The notes under the pieces are model-generated. The model did no database searches and had not been told where the DNA came from. It worked only from the letters and a program-made list of their open reading frames with translations. A program made the position numbers and the translations under genes. Positions 17,766 to 26,103 of a stretch of 64,000 nt of DNA are shown piece by piece. This stretch comes from Corynebacterium sp. P3-F1 (GTDB lineage Bacteria; Actinomycetota; Actinomycetes; Mycobacteriales; Mycobacteriaceae), in assembly GCF_030503635.1 (NCBI RefSeq), contig NZ_CP129965.1:1860001-1924000 (forward strand). The letters are read 5' to 3'. Within the stretch, counting starts at the first letter, position 1. Every line of letters begins with the position of its first letter.

Positions 17766-18071
17766 TTACCACGAGGACTTGCGGACGCCCGGCAGCTCAC
17801 CGCGGTGGGCCATCTCGCGCATACGGACGCGGGAAAGGCCGAACTTGCGGAGGTAGCCGCGGGGGCGGCCGTCGTGCGAGTCGCGGTTACGTACGCGAGC
17901 CGGGGAGGCGTCGCGCGGCTGACGGTTGAGCTCGAACTGAGCCTCGAGACGGTCCTCGTCGGACGTCTCCGGGTTGCGGATAATCGCCTTGAGCTCCTGA
18001 CGGCGCTCAGCGTAACGCTCGACGATCTCCTTGCGCTTCTCGTTCTTAGCGATCTTGGACTTCTTCGCCAT
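17766..18071 (-). CDS. rpsN: 30S ribosomal protein uS14, zinc-independent form
   Basis: 101 residues, the long S14 type without the CxxC...CxxC zinc knuckle found in the 61-residue form. It ends [25 protein letters not shown], the conserved S14 C-terminus. It lies 18 bp upstream of rpsR and 2 bp after rpmG in the same operon. Confidence 0.96.
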   Translation of the reverse strand: MAKKSKIAKNEKRKEIVERYAERRQELKAIIRNPETSDEDRLEAQFELNRQPRDASPARVRNRDSHDGRPRGYLRKFGLSRVRMREMAHRGELPGVRKSSW

Positions 18072-18073
18072 TC

Positions 18074-18238
18074 TTATCGCTCCTCGCGGAATTCAACGTG
18101 CTTGCGCGCAACCGGATCGTACTTCTTCAAAGTAATGCGGTCCGGGTTGTTGCGCTTGTTCTTACGGGTGACGTAGGTGTAGCCGGTGCCCGCGGTGCTC
18201 TTGAGCTTGATGATCGGGCGGATATCGTTACGTGCCAT
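18074..18238 (-). CDS. rpmG: 50S ribosomal protein bL33, zinc-independent form
   Basis: 54 residues ([20 protein letters not shown] to the end KHVEFREER), a typical bL33. Neither CxxC pair of zinc-binding L33 is present. It sits between rpmB (3-bp gap) and rpsN (2-bp gap), so all are on one transcript. Start ATG 18238, stop TAA 18074. Confidence 0.95.
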   Translation of the reverse strand: MARNDIRPIIKLKSTAGTGYTYVTRKNKRNNPDRITLKKYDPVARKHVEFREER

Positions 18239-18241
18239 GAG

Positions 18242-18478
18242 CTAGATCTTCTCCCCTCGGGCGCGGATCTGAGCGACGACGGACTCGATGCCGTCACGGT
18301 CGATGATCTTCAGACCCTTGGTGGAAACGTTGAGCGTGATGGTACGGCCCTCAGAGGGCAGGTAGAAACGCCGCTTCTGCACGTTGGGGTTCCAACGGCG
18401 CGAGTGGCGGCGGTGCGAGTGAGACACGGTTTTGCCGAAACCCGGCTTTTTTCCCGTGACCTGGCAATGTGCCGACAT
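18242..18478 (-). CDS. rpmB: 50S ribosomal protein bL28
   Basis: 78 residues, first gene of the operon. [20 protein letters not shown] is the L28 N-terminus with a single Cys and no second CxxC, so it appears zinc-independent. [20 protein letters not shown] and the C-terminal GLKIIDRDG complete the family pattern. The ribosome site AGGAGAAAG precedes the ATG. A Zur-like site lies about 190 bp upstream. Confidence 0.95.
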   Translation of the reverse strand: MSAHCQVTGKKPGFGKTVSHSHRRHSRRWNPNVQKRRFYLPSEGRTITLNVSTKGLKIIDRDGIESVVAQIRARGEKI

Positions 18479-18669
18479 GGTTACTTCTTTCTCCTAGCCG
18501 CTTGCAAACTCGGAGACTATGAGGTGGACGCCGCGCTCGGGGCTGATTACAGGCCGGAAGTGTGAGGATGGCCGTGGTGCTCGAGGGCGTCGCAAGTCAC
18601 CGGTTGACTAAGCGTAAACGTGTACTTCGACAACAGCGAGAGTAAACAATACACGCGCGACGTTCCATT

Positions 18670-18684
18670 TCATAATCGCTTTCA
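18670..18684. promoter_or_regulatory. candidate Zur box upstream of the rpmB operon
   Basis: TCATAATCGCTTTCA matches the actinobacterial Zur consensus TGATAATCATTTTCA, as I recall it, at 12 of 15 positions. It lies between the disrupted transporter gene and rpmB, about 190 bp before the rpmB start, which is rather far. The context (an operon of zinc-independent ribosomal proteins, which are classic Zur targets) raises its likelihood. A second, weaker match (GAAAGACCATTTTCG, about 19917) lies upstream of rpmE2. Confidence 0.45.
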
Positions 18685-18705
18685 TGCTTATCGACGAGTT
18701 CCCCA

Positions 18706-19864
18706 TCACCCCGCCACCATGAGCGCCCCGAGAGGAACCGCGACGGCGAATGGCGCGAGTAGAGCTCCCCGTCGGACCACATCTTTCCAGGGAATTTGCA
18801 CACCGGCCCGGCGTAGCTGGTCGTGCCACAACAGCGTGGCCAAAGAAGCCCAGGGAGTGACCACCGGTCCGCAGTTGACCCCTACTAATAGGGCGATGAT
18901 CTGCCGTGGGGTGTCGGCCGCCGGTTCAAGGAGGGAATAGGCCGGAAGATTATTTGCCGTGAAGATTATTTGCCGTGTTGGCGGCGAGGGCGCCCGCGGC
19001 GGCAATCGGCAACAGGCCCGAGATATTCAACTCCAATCCCGCTGCGATGGCGGCGGTGGCGCCGAAGGAAAAAGTCGCCGCAAGGGCAACGGAGAACCAA
19101 GGCACCAAGCCTTCGCCACGGCGCAGATGGCCGGCGGTCGCGTACAGCACTGCTGCGGCCAGTGTTCTCACGGCCCAATAGGGAATAGGGGAGAGCAACG
19201 CCGGGGGAAGCAGCGCAAGCACGATGAGTGCGATCTGCAGGGCGGAACCGTGGTCGCCTGATCCCACGCTTACGGGCGGTGTCGCTGGCTCACCTTTATC
19301 CCTTATGTACGCAATCCACGACGCGGCAATGGCGACGAGCAGTGCCGCGCCCGCCGGTGCCGCAGCAAGGCGAATGAAATCGGCCTCGGACGCGAATTGG
19401 TGAGAGCCAGCGGCGAGCAGGTTGGTCAGGTTCGACACCGGAAGCAGCATCGAGCCGAGGTTCGCGATCCACATCACGGCGAACGCCACCGGCACCACCT
19501 TCAGACCATTCCGGCGTGCGAGGGCTACGGCCATCGGGGTGATCATGATCGCCGTGGTGTCGAGCGACAGGAAGATCGTGCAAACGGCCGCGATCCCGAC
19601 AATGCCGCCCCACAGCGCCCGCTGCGAGCGGGTCCATTTCTCCAGTCCGCGGGCAATGGCATCGAATGCTCCGGCGGACGCGGCGAGATTCACTGTCACG
19701 GACATGCCCGCCACAAAAAGCAGGACCGGGGCGAGCCGCCGCGCGACGCTCGCCAGCTCTCCTGGAGCGGAGACAGCGAGGAAGGCCGCGCTGGGAATCA
19801 GCGCGGCAGCGCACAGTGACCAGCGCAGCAGGCCCTGCGGAAGCGATTTCGGGAATGTGTCCAT
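18706..19864 (-). pseudogene. SLC13/ArsB-type transporter gene broken by a 16-bp tandem duplication
   Basis: The first 304 codons (ATG 19864 to a stop at 18950) give an ion-transporter-superfamily protein with about eight hydrophobic segments, including FLSLDTTAIMITPMAVALARR and LGSMLLPVSNLTNLLAAGS. At GALAANTANNL the frame is lost because GAAGATTATTTGCCGT is present twice in tandem. Removing one copy restores AANTANNLPAYSLLEP and joins the remaining 80 or so codons (RQIIALLVGVNCGPVVTPWA and onward to the stop at 18706), which carry the family's C-terminal half. The truncated protein lacks its last helices. The substrate is unknown (dicarboxylate, arsenite or similar). Confidence 0.85.
18945..18976. 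repeat. perfect 16-bp tandem duplication inside the transporter gene
   Basis: GAAGATTATTTGCCGT occurs at 18945-18960 and again at 18961-18976. Sixteen is not a multiple of three, so the second copy shifts the frame. Exact tandem repeats of this size can revert by slippage or recombination, so the change could be switchable. Confidence 0.95.
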
Positions 19865-20007
19865 CACCTGTACTATGTATCAAGTTGTCTGATCAGGCGT
19901 ATTTGTCCTGCTTGGATGAAAGACCATTTTCGCACCCAACTCAGGCACGATCCGGGGGGCAGTCCCGTGAACCGACCTGAAGTATCAATCCTGAGGGAAA
20001 CGAAGAG

Positions 20008-20280
20008 ATGAAGAAAGATATTCACCCCGATTACCACCCGGTGATCTTCCAGGACGCAGGCACAGGCCACCAGTTCCTGACCCGTTCCACCGCGACCTCC
20101 GACCGCACCGCACAGTGGGAGGACGGCAACGATTACCCGCTCATCGTCGTCGACGTGACTAGCGAGTCCCACCCGTTCTGGACCGGCGCACAGCGTGTCA
20201 TGGATACCGCTGGCCGTGTCGAGAAGTTCAACCGCCGTTTCGGCGGTATGGCCCGCCGCAAGAAGAAGTCCGCCAACTAA
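20008..20280 (+). CDS. rpmE2: 50S ribosomal protein bL31 type B, zinc-independent
   Basis: 90 residues: [20 protein letters not shown] with no CxxC, then [23 protein letters not shown] and a basic tail. This is the type B (C-minus) L31 that replaces the zinc form when zinc is short. GAGGGAAACGAAGAG precedes the ATG. It forms an operon with rpmF, 24 bp downstream. The 143-bp leader contains a weak Zur-like element. Confidence 0.96.
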   Translation: MKKDIHPDYHPVIFQDAGTGHQFLTRSTATSDRTAQWEDGNDYPLIVVDVTSESHPFWTGAQRVMDTAGRVEKFNRRFGGMARRKKKSAN

Positions 20281-20304
20281 GAGCGGTAAAGGAGGAAAGT
20301 CACC

Positions 20305-20478
20305 ATGGCAACACCGAAGTTCCGCAAGTCCCGTTCGAACACGCACCACCGCCGTTCGCAGTGGAAGGCAGACAACGCCGAGCTGCAGGAGGTCAAGATC
20401 GACGGTCAGACCGTGCGTATCCCGCGCCGCTTGATCAAGGCCGCAGAGCAGGGCCTGATCGACGTCGAGCAGTTCTAA
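20305..20478 (+). CDS. rpmF: 50S ribosomal protein bL32, zinc-independent
   Basis: 57 residues: [20 protein letters not shown] and so on, ending [12 protein letters not shown]. The CxxC pairs of zinc-binding L32 are absent. A strong AAAGGAGG site precedes the ATG. Position directly after rpmE2 and before mprAB matches mycobacterial order. Its Leu-Ile-Asp is written CTGATCGACG, one of only three such tripeptides seen here that do not use the dispersed word. Confidence 0.95.
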   Translation: MATPKFRKSRSNTHHRRSQWKADNAELQEVKIDGQTVRIPRRLIKAAEQGLIDVEQF

Positions 20479-20487
20479 GCGCTGATT

Positions 20488-20519
20488 AGCCGGCTATCCT
20501 TCCGGGGTAGCCGGCTTTT
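20488..20519 (+). terminator. intrinsic terminator after rpmF
   Basis: AGCCGGCTA (20488-20496) and TAGCCGGCT (20508-20516) form a perfect 9-bp stem with an 11-base loop, followed by TTTTC. It lies 10 bp after the rpmF stop. Confidence 0.85.
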
Positions 20520-20544
20520 CGCATGTCTTGAGCAGATTGTCTTG

Positions 20545-21245
20545 ATGGGTGCCATGAAGGTTCCGGTGGTCGACGATGAACAGGCAGTGCGCGAGTCTCT
20601 CCGGCGCTTGTTGAAATTCAACGGGTACGACGTGATTTTGGCGGAAGACGGGATCCAGGCGCTGGAAATGATCCGCAACGAACGACCTGATCTGACCATC
20701 CTTGATGTCATGATGCCGCGGCTCGACGGCCTTGGAGTGCGCCGCGGATTGCGTTCGACGGGCTATGACAAGCCGATTCCCATGCTCACAGCACGGGTGG
20801 GGTTGCAGAGCGGGTCGCCGGTCTCGACGCTGGCGGACGGCGTACCTTTACGTCCGGGCCGCAGTTCTCTCGTCCGCGGCGGAATCGCGGCTCTTGTCGG
20901 TGCCGGTGTTTTCACTGCGGTTGGGACTACTGCTGCGCTGTACTATTTCGTGGTCTTCAGCGCCATGGAGGAGCACGAGCTCAGCGCGTTGGGCTCCGCG
21001 GACAGTTGCCCTGATGGATTCCGTACTTACTGAAGCTGTCACGCGCGTGCAACGCCGCCGCCCCGATGTGAAGTTCATGTTCCGGGCGGACCCGTGGATC
21101 GTGGATGCGAATCGGGCGGCTTTGTCCCGTGCCCCGTCAATCTCCTCGACAACGCGGCGAAATGGTCGCCGCTTGGTGGTGTGGTGCGGGTGACGCTGCG
21201 CGCCGAGCAGCTAATGCTCACAGTGATCATTCAGGAACTACTACG
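20545..21245 (+). pseudogene. collapsed mprA-mprB two-component system remnant
   Basis: The frame begins as a response-regulator receiver domain: [34 protein letters not shown] with the phospho-acceptor Asp, and a final PIPMLTAR. It then jumps, with no DNA-binding domain, to a histidine-kinase N-terminus with one transmembrane helix ([20 protein letters not shown]). After a stop at 21033, fragments of the kinase core survive in other frames: [20 protein letters not shown], and near 21140 the N-box VNLLDNAAKWSPLGG. In mycobacteria mprAB sits exactly between rpmF and the HtrA gene. At least one large internal deletion and several shifts have occurred. Confidence 0.85.
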
Positions 21246-21302
21246 ATGGGGGCAGACTTGAAAAGAGAGCCGGCACAGCGTCGAAGAGGAAAATAACCGA
21301 TC

Positions 21303-22529
21303 ATGACAACTCCGGAATATCCTGCCAACTCCCAATTCGGCGGTCCAGTCACCCCGCCACCTTACGGGGAACCGCAACCGTACAATGAGCAACCTCCCGT
21401 GCAAGCAGCTCCGCAACGCAAGCGGGGAGTGGGAGCTGTAACGGCGATCGCCCTCTCGCTCGTCACCGGCCTGGTTTCGGGTGTGGCGGGTGGCTACGTC
21501 GCCGGTTCGATCGCCGGGAGTGCGAAGGAGACCGCGCAATCGACGAACATCGGTGCCAGCGACAACGACAATGCGCTGGAAGCGCCTGTGAAACCCGATA
21601 AGGCACAGGCAGCAGATGGTTCGGTGGAGAAGGTCGCAGAATCTGTCCTGCCAGCTGTCGTGTCCATTGAGGTGGCCACGCGCACGAGCGGGGCAGAGGG
21701 CTCCGGCTCCATCATCAGCTCCGATGGCAAGGTTCTCACGAACCACCACGTTGTCGCGGAAGCAGCGGGAGTAGGTGCGCAAATGCAGGTCACGCTTAAC
21801 GACGGCACGAAGCACCCCGCCACTTTCATTGCCTCCGATGTGAACACTGATATCGCGGTGATCCAGATTGAAGGTGTGAAGGACTTGCCGACGATTCAAT
21901 TCGGTGATTCTGACAGCCTGGCCGTTGGGCAGCCGGTCGTGGCAGTCGGATCGCCGCTCGGACTGTCGGCGACGGTGACGACAGGTATCGTCTCCGCCCT
22001 CAATCGCCCGGTGCGCGCGTCGCAAGGGGGAGGAGAGAGTTCCCTGATGGACGGCATTCAGACTGATGCCGCGATCAACCCCGGAAACTCCGGTGGGCCG
22101 TTGGTGGACATGAATGGACACCTCATCGGCATGAACTCCGTCATTGCCTCTCTCTCGCAAGGCCAGTCTGGCGAAGCTGGTTCTATCGGCCTCGGCTTCG
22201 CCATCCCGTCCAATTTCGCGCGGCGCGTTGCGGAGCAACTCATCAACGAGGGCAAAGCCCGGCAACCGATGATGGGGGTCGAGGTGGATATCCGCCAGGC
22301 CTCCGGCGGAGCTTTGGTGAGCAGAGTGCAGCCGGGCAGCCCCGCAGAAAAGGGCGGATTGCGGCCTGGGGACGTGGTCACACGCATCAACGACCGGCCG
22401 ATCGAGTCCTCCGATGCACTTGTGGCCGCGACCCGTTCGTTCGATTTCGGTGAGACCGTTCAACTCGAAGTGGAGTCGCAGGGATCTGATGAGACGAGAA
22501 CGGTAGAGGTGACCCTCAGTTCCGAGTAG
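21303..22529 (+). CDS. htrA: HtrA/DegP-type membrane-anchored serine protease with PDZ domain
   Basis: 408 residues. A Pro/Tyr/Gln-rich cytoplasmic N-terminus is followed by one transmembrane helix (AVTAIALSLVTGLVSGVAGG, about residues 45-65). The trypsin-like domain has the His in LTNHHVVA, the Asp in NTDIAVIQ and the Ser in NPGNSGGPLV. A C-terminal PDZ domain follows (GGLRPGDVVTRINDRPI). It is the counterpart of mycobacterial PepD: extracytoplasmic quality control of misfolded proteins. It should lie under MprAB control, but those regulators are destroyed just upstream, so its regulation here is unknown. Confidence 0.94.
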   Translation: MTTPEYPANSQFGGPVTPPPYGEPQPYNEQPPVQAAPQRKRGVGAVTAIALSLVTGLVSGVAGGYVAGSIAGSAKETAQSTNIGASDNDNALEAPVKPDKAQAADGSVEKVAESVLPAVVSIEVATRTSGAEGSGSIISSDGKVLTNHHVVAEAAGVGAQMQVTLNDGTKHPATFIASDVNTDIAVIQIEGVKDLPTIQFGDSDSLAVGQPVVAVGSPLGLSATVTTGIVSALNRPVRASQGGGESSLMDGIQTDAAINPGNSGGPLVDMNGHLIGMNSVIASLSQGQSGEAGSIGLGFAIPSNFARRVAEQLINEGKARQPMMGVEVDIRQASGGALVSRVQPGSPAEKGGLRPGDVVTRINDRPIESSDALVAATRSFDFGETVQLEVESQGSDETRTVEVTLSSE

Positions 22530-22580
22530 ATTTTCTAAGTAGCGAAATCCGCCATAGCCACAGTCACGAGGAGCCCGGCC

Positions 22581-23147
22581 ATGTCTAACACTATCGACGC
22601 TTTAGACCTCCATGAGCCCGACGAGGCTTACCTGCTCGCCTCCGAGGCGGAGGTAGAGTTGCCGGCTCAGCCGTGTGCGCTCGCAGTGTTGATCAGCGAC
22701 CATAAACGGGGTGGCGCCATCGCCGAGGGATCTGATCAGCTGGTCTTCGAACTCTTGCAGGAAATGGGCTACAAGGTCGATGGTGTCGTGAGCGTCAAGT
22801 CCAAGAAATCCGAGATCCGCAAGGTCATTGAGACCGCGGTGGTGGGTGGCGTGGACCTCGTGGTCACCATCGGGGGCACCGGTGTCGGGCCACGCGATAA
22901 GGCACCGGAGGCCACTCGCGCGGTGATCGACCAGCTGGTTCCGGGTGTCGGCCAGGCGGTGCGCTCCTCCGGCCAGGCGTGCGGTGCCGTGGACGCGTGC
23001 ACGTCGCGCGGCATCTGCGGTGTCTCGGGTTCTACCGTCGTGGTCAATTTGGCACCGTCTCGCGCCGCGATCCGGGACGGCATGTCCACCATCGCGCCGC
23101 TGGTGGCACACCTCATTAGCGAGCTGCGCAAGTACAGCGTGCAGTAG
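22581..23147 (+). CDS. moaB: MogA/MoaB-family molybdopterin-binding protein
   Basis: 188 residues. VTIGGTGVGPRDKAPEATRAVIDQLVPG (about residues 93-120) is the MoCF molybdopterin-binding signature with the GGTG and D residues. SGSTVVVNLAPSRAAI is the second block. The family adenylylates molybdopterin or binds it. In this gene order (htrA - moaB - mscL) it matches mycobacterial MoaB2, whose role is not settled. No other cofactor-synthesis genes are in the window, apart from the MoeA-like glp, which in this group serves cell division. Confidence 0.88.
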   Translation: MSNTIDALDLHEPDEAYLLASEAEVELPAQPCALAVLISDHKRGGAIAEGSDQLVFELLQEMGYKVDGVVSVKSKKSEIRKVIETAVVGGVDLVVTIGGTGVGPRDKAPEATRAVIDQLVPGVGQAVRSSGQACGAVDACTSRGICGVSGSTVVVNLAPSRAAIRDGMSTIAPLVAHLISELRKYSVQ

Positions 23148-23153
23148 CGTCAC

Positions 23154-23339
23154 ATGGCACCGCGGGAGCGGCGTCGGACGAAACGCATTTCCGACGCAGA
23201 TTACGACAGAAAAGCGGACCGCCCGCATACCGGACGGTCCGCTGGGGACGGCGAGAGGTTCGTCGAGCTGGATGACGCTTTGACGGACGACACACCGTTG
23301 GATTACGCGGCGGAAAAACCGCCGCACTATGGCGACTAA
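23154..23339 (+). CDS. small charged hypothetical protein
   Basis: 61 residues, strongly charged: MAPRERRRTKRISDADYDRK at the start, an acidic second half (VELDDALTDDTPLDYAAEKP). No membrane segment or known domain is seen. It follows moaB by 6 bp in the same direction, and its stop overlaps the convergent mscL stop by 4 bp, an arrangement that favours a real gene. Function unknown. Confidence 0.6.
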   Translation: MAPRERRRTKRISDADYDRKADRPHTGRSAGDGERFVELDDALTDDTPLDYAAEKPPHYGD

Positions 23340-23749
23340 CCCTTGATCTGCGGGTTCTTGCCTTCCGCGAGAAGGTCGCGGATCTCGGTGAGCAGCTCCT
23401 GCTCGGTCGGGTCCACGGCATCCGGGTCGATGCCCTTGCGGCGCTTCTGCTGCTCGTCCAGCTTGTTCATCGGGGCGACGATGAGGAAGTACACGACAGC
23501 AGCGATCAGCAGGAAGTTGATGATGGCGGTGAGCAGGGCACCGAAGTCCATGAAGGTGGCGTCGTTGTCCGGGATGACGTTGAAGCCGAGGGGGGAGAAG
23601 TCGACGCCGCCGACGGAGTTGATCAGCGGGTTAATGAGGTTGTCGGAGAACGCGGTCACGATAGCGGTGAATGCGGCACCGATCACAACACCGACTGCGA
23701 GGTCGATGACGTTTCCGCGCATGATGAAGTCTTTAAAGCCTTGGAGCAT
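23336..23749 (-). CDS. mscL: large-conductance mechanosensitive channel
   Basis: 137 residues. MLQGFKDFIMRGNVIDLAVG is the conserved N-terminal helix and start of TM1; TM2 is LTAIINFLLIAAVVYFLIVAPM, followed by the charged C-terminal bundle (LDEQQKRRKG). The homopentamer opens on hypo-osmotic shock and releases solutes. Its position after htrA-moaB matches mycobacteria. A GGAGGGACCC site precedes the ATG. Confidence 0.96.
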   Translation of the reverse strand: MLQGFKDFIMRGNVIDLAVGVVIGAAFTAIVTAFSDNLINPLINSVGGVDFSPLGFNVIPDNDATFMDFGALLTAIINFLLIAAVVYFLIVAPMNKLDEQQKRRKGIDPDAVDPTEQELLTEIRDLLAEGKNPQIKG

Positions 23750-23874
23750 GAGGGTCCCTCCTAATGGGGGTCGAAAAAGTTTAATGCCGGTGAAAAGTTA
23801 CTACAGCGACCTCGATAAAGCCATCTCCGCGTGCTCAAGTTAGTGGAAATGTCAGCGGGAATTTCCCTGATATA

Positions 23875-24492
23875 CTAAGAGGCGACCGCTATCACCACTG
23901 CAAGGGCCGATGTAAGGGATGCGGCTGCGACTGCTGCAGCGTCCCCGTGACGCAACAGGAGGAGCACGCTCGAGCTGTTCTCATCCTCCGGGGTTCCTGC
24001 CAGAATCACGATTCCGGAATCGGCGACCGTTTGCGGAGAACCGTCTCCGGCTGTGACTACAGAGACGTGGTCCCCGTGATGGAGCATCGGAATGATGTCG
24101 GGTTCAGCGAGCTTGACCGGGACCATGGTGTATTTTCCCGCATCATCTCCGACGAGGGCGCGCGTGAGGTCGGGGCCGATCAGGCGGGTGGGCGCGACTA
24201 CCTCCCCTGCCGAGGCGTGTGAAGCCACGATCTGCCCTTCCACCGCGTCGACGGAGGTGAGTGCTGCCGGCGGTGAGACCTCCTCCGGCAGCGGCCTCAG
24301 GTCGACATCGCTGTTTGCGAGGACAGTGCCCGGTTGGACATCGCGGGCGAATACAACCACGCGCGGGTCGGAACTAGCTCGATTGAGTAGAGCACTCAGC
24401 CCTGCGCAGAGCACGAGCACGACGGCGGCGCCCCTGCGCAATGCGACGGCTCTTTTGTAACCGGGGGTGCGGAGCAGGTCAATGAAGTCCAT
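23875..24492 (-). CDS. SAF-domain membrane protein (CpaB/FlgA-like)
   Basis: 205 residues. A short cytoplasmic N-terminus (MDFIDLLRTPGYKRAVALRR), one transmembrane helix (GAAVVLVLCAGLSALLN), then a SAF domain: VVVFARDVQPGTVLANSDVDLRPLP. The C-terminus ends in a second hydrophobic stretch (SLTSALAVVIAVAS). Family members such as CpaB/RcpC belong to pilus assembly, but no pilus genes are visible here. It follows the 5-FCL gene by 3 bp, so they form one transcript. A role is not known. Confidence 0.75.
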   Translation of the reverse strand: MDFIDLLRTPGYKRAVALRRGAAVVLVLCAGLSALLNRASSDPRVVVFARDVQPGTVLANSDVDLRPLPEEVSPPAALTSVDAVEGQIVASHASAGEVVAPTRLIGPDLTRALVGDDAGKYTMVPVKLAEPDIIPMLHHGDHVSVVTAGDGSPQTVADSGIVILAGTPEDENSSSVLLLLRHGDAAAVAAASLTSALAVVIAVAS

Positions 24493-24495
24493 GCC

Positions 24496-25098
24496 TTATT
24501 GGACTGCGGGACCGCCCGTTCCGGTTCCCAACCGAATGAAGCCTGTCTGTGTCACGGCCCCGCCCACTGGATGGTCGTGAGATTCGAAGGGCAGTGTCTC
24601 ATGTACCTCGTGGTCGTAGACGAGTGCCACGATGGGGCATTCCACCCCGTCGAGGGCCCGGTCGTAATAACCGGCACCCTGTCCCAGACGTACGCCAGAA
24701 CGGTCTACACCGAGCGCGGGAACGATAACGGCATCGCATGGAATGGCACTGAGGCGGGGTTCACCCGGTCCCTCAGGTTCCAGAATTCCGTACTGAGCTC
24801 CCTTGCGCAGTGCACCGTCAAACCGCCCCCAGCGGAGGTCTCCTTCCCGCGGGGTGATGGGGAGCCAGACCTCATGGTGCTCCGCCAGCGCGGGGACGAG
24901 GTTCGGCCCGCCCGGCTCACCGGGGAGAGGGGAGTAGGCTGCCACTCGGCAGGGCTCCCCGAGCCAGGCGAGGAGGTGGGATACCACCGCGGCGTCGATA
25001 AGCGAATGCTCCGCTGATGCGCGACGACGCCGCGCTTCAGCACGAACTTCTGCCTTGGAAACGGACTGCTGGTTTGCGGAGTGGCCTACACCTGACAC
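24496..25098 (-). CDS. 5-formyltetrahydrofolate cyclo-ligase family protein
   Basis: 200 residues from a GTG start. The N-terminus KAEVRAEARRRRAS is the family's basic helix. EVWLPITPREGDLRWGRFDG and VIVPALGVDRSGVRLGQGAGYYDRAL (about residues 125-150, nucleotide-binding signature with GxGxGYYD) are diagnostic. It makes 5,10-methenyl-THF from 5-formyl-THF using ATP. It is divergent from galU, with 28 bp between starts. It contains the dispersed word (24993), read as Leu-Ile-Asp. Confidence 0.92.
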   Translation of the reverse strand: MSGVGHSANQQSVSKAEVRAEARRRRASAEHSLIDAAVVSHLLAWLGEPCRVAAYSPLPGEPGGPNLVPALAEHHEVWLPITPREGDLRWGRFDGALRKGAQYGILEPEGPGEPRLSAIPCDAVIVPALGVDRSGVRLGQGAGYYDRALDGVECPIVALVYDHEVHETLPFESHDHPVGGAVTQTGFIRLGTGTGGPAVQ

Positions 25099-25126
25099 GA
25101 GATTATTGTAGGTAGACTACTCATTC

Positions 25127-26095
25127 ATGCAGAATCCTGACCAGAGCCCGCACGCTGCCGATTCCCGCGCCAGTGTGAAGACGGTCGTTGTGCCTGCCGC
25201 CGGTATGGGGACGCGTTTCCTTCCGGCGACGAAGACCGTTCCGAAAGAACTGCTGCCTGTCGTGGACACTCCGGGCATTGAGCTGATCGCTGAGGAAGCA
25301 GCTCAATTGGGCGCGCACCGGCTGGCAGTCGTGACCGCGCCGGGCAAGGGTGAGGTCATGGGCCACTTCGGTGATTTTGAGAATCTCCGCTCCACGCTGC
25401 TGGCCCGGGGAAAGCAGGAGCAGGCGGACAAGGTTGCCCGTGCCGCCGAAATCATCGCCGCGGAGGCCGTGGTGCAGGAAGAGCCCCTCGGTCTGGGGCA
25501 CGCGGTGGGCTGTGCCGAGTCCATTCTCGACGACGATGAGGATGTCGTGGCCGTGATGCTTCCGGATGATTTGGTGTTGCCCACCGGTGTCATGGAGAAG
25601 ATGGCGGATGTGCGGGGGAAGCTCGGTGGGTCCGTGCTGTGTGCTTTCCAGGTCAGCCCGGAAGAAGTGTTCAACTATGGTGTCTTCGACGTGCGCGAGG
25701 TCGACGCCGATTTGGGCGTGGATGCCGCGAAGGTCAAGCGTGTTGTGGGGATGGTGGAAAAGCCGGATCCGGAGGACGCGCCGTCCACCTTTGTGGCAAC
25801 GGGACGTTATCTTCTCGACCGCGGCATTTTCGACGCGCTCCGCCGCATCACTCCGGGCAAGGGCGGGGAATTGCAGCTGACGGATGCAATCGAGCTGATG
25901 ATCAACGAGGGCCACCCGGTCCACGTTGTTGTTCACGACGGTAAGCGCCACGATTTGGGTAACCCCGGCGGCTACATTCCCGCGAACGTTGATTTCGGTC
26001 TACGCCATGAGAAGTACGGGCCGGCGCTGTATAAAGCGATCAAGCAGATCGTCGCGGATTTTGAGACGGAGAACCCGCAGCTCCGGACCCGGTAG
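25127..26095 (+). CDS. galU: UTP-glucose-1-phosphate uridylyltransferase
   Basis: 322 residues. VVPAAGMGTRFLPATKTVPKE is the nucleotide-binding N-terminus, with the catalytic Lys in the following LLPVVDTPG region. LGLGHAVGCAE, VMLPDDLVL (metal Asp) and VGMVEKPDPEDAPS follow. It makes UDP-glucose for envelope glycans, glycogen/trehalose and, here, plausibly the UDP-sulfoquinovose pathway at 53-56 kb. It heads a galU-glp-GNAT-glpR gene set with short gaps, as in other corynebacteria. Confidence 0.96.
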   Translation: MQNPDQSPHAADSRASVKTVVVPAAGMGTRFLPATKTVPKELLPVVDTPGIELIAEEAAQLGAHRLAVVTAPGKGEVMGHFGDFENLRSTLLARGKQEQADKVARAAEIIAAEAVVQEEPLGLGHAVGCAESILDDDEDVVAVMLPDDLVLPTGVMEKMADVRGKLGGSVLCAFQVSPEEVFNYGVFDVREVDADLGVDAAKVKRVVGMVEKPDPEDAPSTFVATGRYLLDRGIFDALRRITPGKGGELQLTDAIELMINEGHPVHVVVHDGKRHDLGNPGGYIPANVDFGLRHEKYGPALYKAIKQIVADFETENPQLRTR

Positions 26096-26103
26096 GAGGG
26101 ACC

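Noticed and set aside
21231-22463. 410-codon minus-strand frame across htrA
   Set aside because: Antisense to a protease with all catalytic motifs; composition (many His/Arg/Asp) is that of a shadow frame.
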